From the NCBI RefSeq assembly GCF_901472495.1, contig NZ_LR590469.1, positions 3,596,001 to 3,660,000 on the forward strand: a stretch of DNA of 64,000 bases, given 5' to 3'. The position numbers and the translations under genes are program-made. Source of the DNA: Yersinia enterocolitica subsp. enterocolitica (lineage in GTDB: Bacteria > Pseudomonadota > Gammaproteobacteria > Enterobacterales > Enterobacteriaceae). The notes below the pieces were generated by a model, which worked only from the letters and a program-made list of their open reading frames with translations, ran no database searches and was not told the origin of the DNA. This document shows, in pieces, positions 24,213-32,740 of the stretch (within the stretch, counting starts at the first letter, position 1; each line of letters opens with the position of its first letter).

Positions 24213-26510
24213 TTAATTCAAGTGGCAAAGATAAATGTGATCGCGTTGCTGGCGCATATCGCAGCGGTAGCGGGCCGAAGTGCTTTGAACCGTGATGTTT
24301 TTTAGTATCACGTCAGATTGAATAGAGAACAGGCCATTAGGATGAACCGTGTCGCCAGTCTCATCAATCACTCCACTAACCGGTTGCCCCTGGGGGCCTT
24401 TGAGAAAACCGTGGTAAAGCAGATTTAAGGTGATATTGGCCTGACTTGAAAACACCTGTCCCGGATGAGCGCGCGTAATATTGACTGGCAATTGAATATT
24501 CATCTCCACATCACTGTGGTTACTGTGGGTGCGAACAAAGAAACGATCCTGATAGCGTGGAATGGGAATGGCATAGACACCGCTGCCACTGATCGGTTGA
24601 CCTTCTGCAGTGAAGCTATAGGGAGTGCCTGCCAGATCCGGTGTTTCTATCAGTAATGCAGTTCCACTGTAGCTGCTGCGACCTAATGCAATCCCTTGTG
24701 GGCTGATAGCCAACATGCCGTTATAGCTGATACCGCCATTGGCTATCTTGTTGTCTACCCCTGCTCGTGCCGATACATCACCGCGGCTGCCACTGCGATG
24801 AGCAAAGCTGCCGACACTATTGCTTTTCCCGCTGGTGCTGCCATCAATACCGAAAGTGCTGGTGCCGTAGTTATCACTAAACTCTTTTTGATAGCTGGCA
24901 CTGGTCGTTAGCTGTTGTCGGGCATAAGCACTGTTGATGCTGGCGCTGTTTTTGAGGAAAGACAGAGTGGTATTAAGAAATACGCCGTAATTATTTTGGC
25001 TGTTCCATTGCCCACCTTTTTGTACTCCGAGCGACAGAGCCATGCCATATTGCGGTCGCCGCCAGTCCCAACGACTTTGAATGCGGTGTTGGCGATTATT
25101 TTTATATTGATTAAATTGATAACTAAGCTGAGTTGGCCCAAAACGGCGGCTATAAGAAGCTGAGGTACTACCAGCATTAGGTGCGTATATCGACACATCA
25201 GGCGTTTGGTAGCGGGCAAGCGAGGCATATCCCAGACCAGAATTCCCACCGGTTAAACGCAAATATCCCCCACTGCGTTTTTCACCCGACATCAGCCCCA
25301 AAGTGGGGGTAATATTCAGATCATAAATGCCCAGTGGGTGTGAGGCATTCCCTTCGGCGGTCCAGTGGCTGGCGGTGTCTTTAAGTAGTGTGATATTGGT
25401 TTGCAGGCTTTTCAGGTTCATGCTGCGGCCAAATTGCATCAGATGAGGGGCGTTATTACTACGCACTGCACCTTTGCCCAAGGTCAGGAACCAGCCATTA
25501 TTAGTCTGAGTACCTATATTGCTGATAGTTTGGCTTTCCTGATTAATGACTTTTCCGGTGCGATCCACTAAACGAATCTCAACGGTGTAATAGCCGCCGG
25601 GGAGTTGGCTGTAATCAATTTCGTTACGGCCTAGTTGGGCTGGAATACGGCGGATGAGTTGGTTATCACGGTAAATTTCAAAATCGCCATCACTGGTGGC
25701 GTACAGCACCAAGCTCCCTGCCGAGGGTTTATCAATGGCTAAATAGCTCTGACTGCCTAGTGTTACGAATTGGTCTAAGGCCGGATTGACCAGGGTATGA
25801 ATACTGCCTGCGCTATTATCCAGATTGTTTTGCCGGCCAGCGCGCAAATAGTGCGCCTGAAAATTCTTTTGCAGATACCAACTGCCAACGCCTATTTGGG
25901 TCTGTTGCTGGTATCCTGATTGATGGGCGTATGAGTTATTGTTCTTTATCCGCGCAGCATTATAAAACCAATGGGCAAAGGCAAAAGATTGATAGGGTAG
26001 CCCAAGGTAGCCTTGCCCACGAGCAGAAACAGCCCGATACTGTTCTGTAGCCAACCGCAGATCAAAAGATTGGTTATGTACTAATCCCCAAGTGGTGACC
26101 GGCATGAGATAACGGTTATTGTTATTAGTCATTGTGACCACATGATTAACTTTATCTACGGTAATTCGATGGTTCGATAAGATATAGTCGCAGCCATTTT
26201 GGCACTGTAAATAAGGTATTTGCGGTAAGATACTCGCTAATAAAGTAATGGATGATTCATCAATATGATTATCACGATATTGTTGTTGATCAAAGCTTAA
26301 TTGTTGTTTTTCTTCTGAGAAGAACAGCGGGCTGGGCAGGGTCTTCCCGTTTAATATACCTAGTAATTGCAGTGTATTATGTTCCTCGGCAGCAGAAAAA
26401 CCCGCCGGAACTAAGTGCTCAATAGTAATATCTTCGGAACCAACTGAGTTAAATGAAGTGAGTAATAGAGCAACTAAAACAGCCTTGTCAATTATTGACG
26501 GGGTTTTCAT
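24213..26510 (-). CDS. Fimbrial outer membrane usher, CS1/CFA-I type
   Basis: A 765-residue protein with signal peptide. A beta-rich barrel region (GGYLRLTGGNSGLGYASLARY; ASYSRRFGPTQLSYQFNQYK; NSAYARQQLTTSASYQKEF), an N-terminal plug-like part (GDFEIYRDNQLIRRIPAQLGRNEIDYSQLPGGYYTVEIRL) and a late domain with cysteine pair (RYRCDMRQQRDHIYLCHLN) fit CooC/CfaC/TcfC ushers. Those are about 840 to 890 residues, so this one is short, but I saw no frame break. ATG 26510 (MKTPS) follows a GGAATGGAAT ribosome site; ATG 26525 is also possible. It would secrete and anchor the pilus. Confidence 0.8.
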   Translation of the reverse strand: MKTPSIIDKAVLVALLLTSFNSVGSEDITIEHLVPAGFSAAEEHNTLQLLGILNGKTLPSPLFFSEEKQQLSFDQQQYRDNHIDESSITLLASILPQIPYLQCQNGCDYILSNHRITVDKVNHVVTMTNNNNRYLMPVTTWGLVHNQSFDLRLATEQYRAVSARGQGYLGLPYQSFAFAHWFYNAARIKNNNSYAHQSGYQQQTQIGVGSWYLQKNFQAHYLRAGRQNNLDNSAGSIHTLVNPALDQFVTLGSQSYLAIDKPSAGSLVLYATSDGDFEIYRDNQLIRRIPAQLGRNEIDYSQLPGGYYTVEIRLVDRTGKVINQESQTISNIGTQTNNGWFLTLGKGAVRSNNAPHLMQFGRSMNLKSLQTNITLLKDTASHWTAEGNASHPLGIYDLNITPTLGLMSGEKRSGGYLRLTGGNSGLGYASLARYQTPDVSIYAPNAGSTSASYSRRFGPTQLSYQFNQYKNNRQHRIQSRWDWRRPQYGMALSLGVQKGGQWNSQNNYGVFLNTTLSFLKNSASINSAYARQQLTTSASYQKEFSDNYGTSTFGIDGSTSGKSNSVGSFAHRSGSRGDVSARAGVDNKIANGGISYNGMLAISPQGIALGRSSYSGTALLIETPDLAGTPYSFTAEGQPISGSGVYAIPIPRYQDRFFVRTHSNHSDVEMNIQLPVNITRAHPGQVFSSQANITLNLLYHGFLKGPQGQPVSGVIDETGDTVHPNGLFSIQSDVILKNITVQSTSARYRCDMRQQRDHIYLCHLN

Positions 26511-26637
26511 AGGATTCCATTCCATTTTATTTTATTTCTTACTGCATATATATGGCAGCATGCTTTTTCGATAAATAAACCTTTATATTAATGGTGTTAG
26601 TAACATTAATTTAATACGAGTATTTAGTTGAAAATAG

Positions 26638-26669
26638 CATGCAGCCAAGAGTTCACCCCTGACTGCATG
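26638..26669 (-). terminator. Hairpin between major pilin and usher genes
   Basis: CATGCAG (26638-26644) and CTGCATG (26663-26669) form a 7-bp stem in the 200-bp gap after the pilin stop. On the minus strand the second arm is followed by CTATTTTC. Such intercistronic hairpins let pilin mRNA exceed usher mRNA; that role is inferred here. Confidence 0.5.
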
Positions 26670-26710
26670 TATTATCTATAAGGAAATTATAATGTTTTAC
26701 TTAATTAAAT

Positions 26711-27187
26711 TTAAGCTTCAGCTTCAATGGAGAGTTTAAGGACACCGGTATATATTTCTCCATCAACAGCATCTATGGGTTGTTTAGCTGAGATGTTTAA
26801 ACTCCCCGAAAAATCAGTATTAGTCAGGTCAAAAACTTCGGCAGCACTGCCATTTTTCAATTCTTTACCCTCTATATTTACTTTGTAATCAGTAAATGTC
26901 TTGTTGTTGCTATTCAGCATGGCGAATGCTTCTCTCAGAGAGACTTTTATTTTAGTCCCACCTAGAGAAGTGAACTTAATCTGTTCAGTATGAGTAAAGT
27001 GACCATCATTCTTCACAGGGTCGTATGTCATCTTGATGGCGTCAAGCGCTCGGCCACTATTCTTGGTCAGTTTTATTGCAGAAACAATTTTTGCTTCAAT
27101 CGCAATATCTTTTTCTACAGGGGCAGCATTAGCACTGCTGCTAGCCAATATAGCGATAGTAACAATTGAAAGTAGTGTCTTTTTCAT
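26711..27187 (-). CDS. Major fimbrial subunit, class 5 (CFA/I-like) pilin
   Basis: A 158-residue protein: signal peptide MKKTLLSIVTIAILASSSANA, then a mature start APVEKDIAIEAKIV that strongly recalls VEKNITVTA of CFA/I major pilin CfaB. The mature part has no cysteine, which is typical of this pilin class (assembly by donor-strand exchange without disulfides). The first gene of the six-gene minus-strand operon. ATG 27187 is chosen because the signal peptide starts there; the frame extends to 27208. A+T-rich codon use suggests acquisition. Confidence 0.8.
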   Translation of the reverse strand: MKKTLLSIVTIAILASSSANAAPVEKDIAIEAKIVSAIKLTKNSGRALDAIKMTYDPVKNDGHFTHTEQIKFTSLGGTKIKVSLREAFAMLNSNNKTFTDYKVNIEGKELKNGSAAEVFDLTNTDFSGSLNISAKQPIDAVDGEIYTGVLKLSIEAEA

Positions 27188-27749
27188 TGTAAATATCCGA
27201 TAGTCCATTATGTGTTATATGAGATCCCTATCCATAAATGGATAAGGAGTTAATAATACGAGTGGCTTATATGTGTATATAGCAATGATAACGAGGGCGT
27301 TAAATAGTTACGTTAATACACCATCAGTAAGCCGGAAAGAACACTAACATTTTAAATGGCATTATTTCAAGCAAGAGTTAGTCCTATTTTTTTTGGTTTC
27401 AATTATTTTATTATTCAATATGATAAATAATCTATGATTATACTTAATGAATGTTATTAATGATTGGTTGATATTTAAGTTAAATTAACTTTGCGATTAT
27501 TTTTATGATAAGTTTGTTTTTTAAGGAAATAAATAGTCATTATTGACTAATAAGAGTTATTTAAAAGATTAACCTGTCTGACACCTATTTGACCCGCTAT
27601 TTTCATTGTTTTGTCACTTTTCTGTCATGTGGAAGTTATATTTCTGTCATGAAAAGGTGTCATGTTTGCTTCCGAACAAAAACTGATTTATTTCGCTCAT
27701 CCGCAAAATTCATTGAGATGGGCCATACGGATTTATTCAGGGGCCAGAT
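27188..27749. other. Divergent A+T-rich intergenic region, fimbrial operon and ugpB (562 bp)
   Basis: No gene supported. The left 400 bp are very A+T-rich and would suit H-NS binding; they hold the perfect palindrome AAGTTAAATTAACTT (27477-27491). The right side holds PhoB-box repeats (27611-27655) for ugpB. I could not place the fimbrial promoter. A short open frame over 27589-27795 overlaps the Pho boxes and is not credible. Confidence 0.6.
27611..27655 (+). promoter_or_regulatory. Pho boxes (PhoB sites) upstream of ugpB
   Basis: Four 11-bp units are in phase, starting at 27612 (TGTCAC), 27623 (TGTCAT), 27634 (AGTTAT, degenerate) and 27645 (TGTCAT). This is the direct-repeat pattern of two adjacent Pho boxes (CTGTCAT-type). 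The ugp operon is a known PhoB target, so induction by phosphate starvation is expected. Confidence 0.85.
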
Positions 27750-29069
27750 ATGTTTAACAATGCTATTCGTAAAACGTCGATTTGTGTTGCGCTGACTTTG
27801 GCATTCAGTGCCAATGCGATGGCGGTAACTGAAATTCCTTTCTGGCACTCGATGGAAGGGGAGTTAGGCGTAGAAGTTAACTCGTTAGCTGATCGCTTTA
27901 ACCAGTCGCATAGCGATTATAAAATTGTGCCGGTCTATAAAGGCAACTACGAACAAAGTCTGGCGGCGGGCATTGCTGCTTTCCGTTCAGGGAAAGCGCC
28001 TGCTATTTTGCAGGTTTATGAAGTTGGCACCGCCACCATGATGGCGAGTAAGGCGATTAAGCCGGTATTCCAGGTATTTAAAGACGCCAATATTAATTTT
28101 GATGAATCCGTTTTCGTCCCGACGGTTGCGGGTTATTACACTGATGCGAAAACGGGCCACTTATTATCTCAGCCATTTAACAGCTCTACGCCGGTGTTGT
28201 ATTACAACAAAGATGCCTTCAAAAAAGCGGGTTTGAATCCAGATCAACCGCCTAAAACCTGGCAAGAATTGGCCGAAGATACCGCTAAATTACGTGCCGC
28301 AGGATCAAGTTGTGGTTATGCCAGCGGCTGGCAGGGGTGGATTCAAATTGAAAACTTCAGTGCCTGGCATGGTCAGCCAATTGCCAGCCGTAATAATGGT
28401 TTTGATGGCACCGATGCGGTATTGGAATTCAATAAGCCTTTGCAAGTTAAACATATTCAATTGCTGTCTGATATGAACAAGAAAGGTGATTTCACCTATT
28501 TTGGTCGTAAAGATGAATCGACTGCCAAGTTCTATAACGGTGATTGCGCTATTACCACTGCCTCTTCCGGATCACTTGCGGATATTCGCCATTACGCCAA
28601 ATTTAATTACGGTGTGGGCATGATGCCTTACGATGCTGATGCCAAGGATGCCCCACAAAACGCCATTATTGGTGGGGCCAGCCTGTGGGTGATGGATGGG
28701 AAAGACAAAGATACTTATAAGGGCGTAGCTGAATTCCTACAATTCCTGACCCAGTCGGAAATTGCTGCTGAATGGCATCAGAAAACCGGCTACTTGCCTA
28801 TCACCACCGCTGCGTATGAGCTGACCAAGCAACAGGGCTTCTATGACAAGAATCCAGGTGCTGATGTCGCCACTCGCCAAATGCTGAACAAACCGCCATT
28901 GCCATATACCAAAGGCTTGCGTCTGGGCAATATGCCACAGATTCGCACGGTGGTAGATGAAGAGCTGGAAGGTGTTTGGACGGGCAAGAAAACACCACAG
29001 CAAGCATTAGATACCGCTGTGTCTCGAGGTGATGTGTTGCTGCGTCGTTTCGAGCAAACCAACAAATAA
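27750..29069 (+). CDS. ugpB: sn-Glycerol-3-phosphate ABC transporter, periplasmic binding protein
   Basis: A 439-residue protein with signal peptide (MFNNAIRKTSICVALTLAFSANAMA) and a periplasmic binding fold. IPFWHSMEGELGVEVNSLADRFN, YEVGTATMMASKAIKPV and GGASLWVMDGKDKDTYKGVAEFL match UgpB. It binds glycerol-3-phosphate and glycerophosphodiesters for UgpAEC. The E. coli protein is 438 residues. Confidence 0.97.
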   Translation: MFNNAIRKTSICVALTLAFSANAMAVTEIPFWHSMEGELGVEVNSLADRFNQSHSDYKIVPVYKGNYEQSLAAGIAAFRSGKAPAILQVYEVGTATMMASKAIKPVFQVFKDANINFDESVFVPTVAGYYTDAKTGHLLSQPFNSSTPVLYYNKDAFKKAGLNPDQPPKTWQELAEDTAKLRAAGSSCGYASGWQGWIQIENFSAWHGQPIASRNNGFDGTDAVLEFNKPLQVKHIQLLSDMNKKGDFTYFGRKDESTAKFYNGDCAITTASSGSLADIRHYAKFNYGVGMMPYDADAKDAPQNAIIGGASLWVMDGKDKDTYKGVAEFLQFLTQSEIAAEWHQKTGYLPITTAAYELTKQQGFYDKNPGADVATRQMLNKPPLPYTKGLRLGNMPQIRTVVDEELEGVWTGKKTPQQALDTAVSRGDVLLRRFEQTNK

Positions 29070-29077
29070 GGTTATTT

Positions 29078-29114
29078 GCCAGTTTGGGTGAGCAGCTTTA
29101 GCACTCAAACTGGC
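29078..29114 (+). terminator. Hairpin between ugpB and ugpA
   Basis: GCCAGTTTGGGTG (29078-29090) and CACTCAAACTGGC (29102-29114) form a 13-bp stem with one G-U pair and an 11-nt loop, 9 bp after the ugpB stop. No U-run follows. It probably protects ugpB mRNA or reduces read-through into ugpA, as hairpins after other binding-protein genes do. Confidence 0.6.
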
Positions 29115-29178
29115 GATATTCATCAGGCCAATAACTCTGTGTAGCAACTAGCACCCTGTTCGATAAATGGTTAACTTT

Positions 29179-30066
29179 ATGTCATCTTCCCGTCCCGGTT
29201 TTTCCTGTAGTTGGTTACCTTACCTGCTGGTATTACCGCAACTGGCTATTACTGCTGTTTTCTTCCTGTGGCCTGCCGGTGAAGCGCTGTGGTATTCGGT
29301 ACAAATGCTCGACCCATTCGGCCTCTCCAGCGAATTTGTTGGGCTGAGTAACTTTATTGCGCTGTTTCACGATGAATATTATTTAGCTTCATTTTACACC
29401 ACACTGATTTTCAGCTCGCTGGTGGCGGGGATCGGCTTGGTGGTGTCGCTATTTCTGGCGGCGATGGTGGATTACGTGTTGCGCGGCAGCCGTATTTATC
29501 AAACTTTAATGATTTTACCTTATGCCGTAGCCCCTGCCGTGGCGGCAGTGTTGTGGATCTTTTTGTTCAATCCCGGTCTGGGGTTGATCACTCATTTTTT
29601 GGCCTCACTCGGCTACAACTGGAATCACGCCCAAAATAGTGGGCAGGCGATGTTTCTGGTGGTATTGGCGTCGGTGTGGAAGCAAATCAGTTATAACTTC
29701 TTATTTTTCCTTGCTGCGCTGCAATCTATCCCGCGTTCATTAGTTGAAGCCGCAGCCATTGACGGAGCCGGGCCAGTGCGCCGCTTCTTCAATTTGGTGT
29801 TGCCGTTGATTTCGCCGGTGAGCTTCTTCCTACTGGTGGTGAATCTGGTCTATGCCTTCTTCGATACTTTCCCGGTAATTGATGCCGCAACAGGCGGTGG
29901 CCCGATGCAGGCGACCACCACCCTGATTTATAAAATTTACCGCGAAGGTTTTGCCGGGTTGGATTTATCCAGTTCAGCGGCTCAGTCAGTTGTGCTGATG
30001 TTGCTGGTGATTGGTTTGACGGTTATCCAGTTCCGCTTTGTTGAGCGTAAGGTGCGTTACCAATGA
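29179..30066 (+). CDS. ugpA: sn-Glycerol-3-phosphate ABC transporter permease UgpA
   Basis: A 295-residue MalF-type permease with six membrane helices; the EAA loop EAAAIDGAGPVRRFFNLVLPLISP contacts UgpC. ATG 29179 (MSSSRPGF) matches the E. coli start MSSSRPVF; an in-frame ATG at 29167 is less likely. Overlaps ugpE by 4 bp. Confidence 0.96.
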   Translation: MSSSRPGFSCSWLPYLLVLPQLAITAVFFLWPAGEALWYSVQMLDPFGLSSEFVGLSNFIALFHDEYYLASFYTTLIFSSLVAGIGLVVSLFLAAMVDYVLRGSRIYQTLMILPYAVAPAVAAVLWIFLFNPGLGLITHFLASLGYNWNHAQNSGQAMFLVVLASVWKQISYNFLFFLAALQSIPRSLVEAAAIDGAGPVRRFFNLVLPLISPVSFFLLVVNLVYAFFDTFPVIDAATGGGPMQATTTLIYKIYREGFAGLDLSSSAAQSVVLMLLVIGLTVIQFRFVERKVRYQ

Positions 30067-30908
30067 TTGAGAATCGCCGTGGGCTGGATATCTTTTGCCA
30101 CGTCATGCTGATTATCGGCGTGCTGTTGATTCTGTTCCCGCTGTATGTGGCTTTTGTCGCGGCATCTCTGGATGACACCCAAGTGTTCCAGGTGCCAATG
30201 ACGCTGATTCCTGGCCCGCATTTATGGCAGAACATCAGCCATATTTGGCATGCTGGTGTGGGCAATAATAGCGCACCTTTTGGCTTGATGCTGTTTAATA
30301 GCTTTGTGATGGCATTTGCGATTACCGTCGGCAAAATCACGGTATCGATGCTGTCTGCCTATGCCATCGTCTATTTCCGCTTCCCGCTACGTAACCTGTT
30401 CTTCTGGCTAATTTTCCTCACCCTAATGCTGCCGGTTGAAGTGCGAATTTTCCCGACGATTCAGGTGATTGCCAACCTGAATATGCTAGATAGCTATACC
30501 GGTCTGACTCTGCCGCTGATGGCATCCGCTACTGCCACTTTCTTATTCCGCCAGTTCTTTATGACCTTGCCAGATGAGCTATTGGAAGCGGCGCGCATTG
30601 ATGGGGCGGGCGCTATGCGCTTTTTCTGGGATATCGTTTTGCCGCTATCGAAAACCAATTTGGCAGCGCTGTTTGTTATCACTTTTATCTATGGTTGGAA
30701 CCAATATCTCTGGCCAATCCTGATTACCAGCGATGCTTCTATGGGTACGGCGGTAGCGGGAATCAGAAGCATGATTTCCAGCTCAGGCGCTCCAACCCAG
30801 TGGAATCAGGTGATGGCAGCAATGATTTTGACTTTAATTCCACCGGTCGCGGTGGTCCTTCTGATGCAGCGTTGGTTTGTACGCGGTCTGGTAGACAGTG
30901 AGAAGTAA
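30063..30908 (+). CDS. ugpE: sn-Glycerol-3-phosphate ABC transporter permease UgpE
   Basis: A 281-residue MalG-type permease, the E. coli length, with six helices and the EAA loop LEAARIDGAGAMRFFWDIVLPLSKT. Forms the translocation pore with UgpA. Six bases separate it from ugpC. Confidence 0.96.
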   Translation: MIENRRGLDIFCHVMLIIGVLLILFPLYVAFVAASLDDTQVFQVPMTLIPGPHLWQNISHIWHAGVGNNSAPFGLMLFNSFVMAFAITVGKITVSMLSAYAIVYFRFPLRNLFFWLIFLTLMLPVEVRIFPTIQVIANLNMLDSYTGLTLPLMASATATFLFRQFFMTLPDELLEAARIDGAGAMRFFWDIVLPLSKTNLAALFVITFIYGWNQYLWPILITSDASMGTAVAGIRSMISSSGAPTQWNQVMAAMILTLIPPVAVVLLMQRWFVRGLVDSEK

Positions 30909-30914
30909 TCTGAT

Positions 30915-32003
30915 ATGGCATGTTTAAAGCTTCAAGCAGTAACCAAATCTTATGACGGCGTGACGCCAGTGATAAAGCAGATTGATTTAGATGTCACTGA
31001 TGGTGAATTCATCGTGATGGTCGGCCCGTCCGGTTGCGGTAAATCGACACTGCTGCGTATGGTCGCAGGGCTGGAACGCACCACCAGCGGAGATATCTAT
31101 ATCGATAATCTGCGGGTGACGGATATGGAACCCAAAGATCGTGGCATCGCCATGGTATTTCAGAACTATGCGCTATATCCCCATATGAGCGTGTTTGACA
31201 ATATGGCTTATGGCTTGAAAATCCGTGGTTTTGGCAAAGAGCAGATTCGCCAACGCGTGGATGAAGCCGCTCGTATTTTGGAACTAGAACCACTGCTCAA
31301 ACGCAAACCGCGCGAGCTATCTGGCGGCCAGCGGCAGCGGGTGGCAATGGGGCGGGCCATTGTGCGTGAACCGGCGGTTTTCTTGTTTGATGAGCCTCTT
31401 TCTAATCTCGATGCCAAGTTACGAGTGCAGATGCGCCTTGAGCTGCAACAGTTACATCGCCGGTTAAAAACCACCAGTTTGTATGTCACTCATGATCAGG
31501 TTGAAGCCATGACATTGGCCCAGCGGGTGATTGTGATGAACAAAGGCGTGGCGGAGCAAATTGGCACGCCAAGTGAAGTGTATCAACGACCTGCGACTCT
31601 ATTTGTTGCCAGCTTTATCGGCTCACCGGCGATGAACCTGTTAGCCGGCACCGTCAGCCCGGATGGGCGAGCCTTTATTTTGGCGGATGGAATGACTTTG
31701 CCGCTGGAAGTGCCGCGACCACAATGGGCAGATCGGCGCTTGACCCTGGGTATCCGTCCGGAGCATATTCAGCAAAGGGTATCTCAGCAAAAAACCTCAG
31801 CGCAGGGGGTGCCTATGACGTTATTAACGCTCGAATTGTTGGGGGCGGATAATTTGGCGCATGGACAGTGGGGTGGGCAGAGTGTTATTGCCCGTTTATC
31901 CCATGAAGAAATGCCCACGGCGGGTAGTGTGTTGTATTTGTATCTACCACCTGCGGCGCTGCACTTTTTTGATTCAGAAAGCGGATTACGGATGGAATCA
32001 TGA
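30915..32003 (+). CDS. ugpC: sn-Glycerol-3-phosphate ABC transporter ATPase UgpC
   Basis: A 362-residue ABC ATPase of the MalK group: Walker A GPSGCGKST, signature LSGGQRQRVAMGRA, Walker B VFLFDEPLSNLDAKLR, and a C-terminal OB-like regulatory domain (GIRPEHIQ). It energises UgpAE. Ends with a 4-bp overlap into ugpQ. Confidence 0.96.
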   Translation: MACLKLQAVTKSYDGVTPVIKQIDLDVTDGEFIVMVGPSGCGKSTLLRMVAGLERTTSGDIYIDNLRVTDMEPKDRGIAMVFQNYALYPHMSVFDNMAYGLKIRGFGKEQIRQRVDEAARILELEPLLKRKPRELSGGQRQRVAMGRAIVREPAVFLFDEPLSNLDAKLRVQMRLELQQLHRRLKTTSLYVTHDQVEAMTLAQRVIVMNKGVAEQIGTPSEVYQRPATLFVASFIGSPAMNLLAGTVSPDGRAFILADGMTLPLEVPRPQWADRRLTLGIRPEHIQQRVSQQKTSAQGVPMTLLTLELLGADNLAHGQWGGQSVIARLSHEEMPTAGSVLYLYLPPAALHFFDSESGLRMES

Positions 32004-32740
32004 GTAAAAACTGGCCTTATCCAACTATTGTTGCTCATCGCGGTGGCGGTTCATTAGCGCCAGAAAATACTCTGGCGGCGATTGATGTCGGCGCGCGTCA
32101 CGGCCACAAGATGATTGAGTTTGATGCCAAGTTATCGCAAGACGGCCAGATATTTCTACTGCATGACGACACTCTGGATCGCACCAGCAATGGCTGGGGT
32201 GTGGCCGGGGAATTGCCCTGGGAAAAGCTGATTCAGCTGGATGCCGGTGATTGGTATAGCACTGCATTTCGTGGTGAACGCCTGCCATTGCTCTCTGAGG
32301 TGGCGGCCCGTTGTGCCCAGTATGGTATGGCGGCAAATATTGAAATTAAACCGACCACCGGGACTGAAACCCCGACCGGCCGGGCCATTGCTTTGGCTGC
32401 TCGCTTATTATGGCAAGGTCAGGCGATTCCACCGTTATTATCCTCTTTTTCGTATGAGGCATTAGTGGCAGCGCAGCAGGCAGCACCTGAGTTGCCGCGC
32501 GGCTTATTGCTGGATAAATGGGATGATAATTGGCAGGCGATGACTCGCGAGTTGGATTGCGTTTCTTTGCATATCAACCACAAACAACTGACAGCCGAGC
32601 GGGTGACGTTACTCAAAGCCGCTGGGCTGCGTATTATGGTTTATACCGTCAACCAACCGGCGCGGGCGCAGGAATTGTTAAATTGGGGCGTTGACTGTGT
32701 CTGTACTGACCGTATAGATTTGATATATCCTCGCCCTTGA
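32000..32740 (+). CDS. ugpQ: Cytoplasmic glycerophosphodiester phosphodiesterase
   Basis: A 246-residue GDPD enzyme. VAHRGGGSLAPENTLAAI and IEFDAKLSQDGQIFLLHDDTLDRTSNG hold the catalytic His/Glu/Asp metal site; ANIEIKPT supplies further ligands. It splits imported glycerophosphodiesters into glycerol-3-phosphate and an alcohol. The last residues (IYPRP) and the TGA stop lie in an ERIC element (32724-32848), so the native C-terminus appears replaced. Confidence 0.95.
   Translation: MSKNWPYPTIVAHRGGGSLAPENTLAAIDVGARHGHKMIEFDAKLSQDGQIFLLHDDTLDRTSNGWGVAGELPWEKLIQLDAGDWYSTAFRGERLPLLSEVAARCAQYGMAANIEIKPTTGTETPTGRAIALAARLLWQGQAIPPLLSSFSYEALVAAQQAAPELPRGLLLDKWDDNWQAMTRELDCVSLHINHKQLTAERVTLLKAAGLRIMVYTVNQPARAQELLNWGVDCVCTDRIDLIYPRP

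Noticed and set aside
26510..26525. Usher truncated or frameshifted because it is short
   Set aside because: The frame is continuous from signal peptide to a C-terminal cysteine pair; a short family member is the simpler reading.
27589..27795. Short open frame over the ugpB promoter
   Set aside because: It covers the Pho boxes and the ugpB start in another frame; promoter evidence is stronger.
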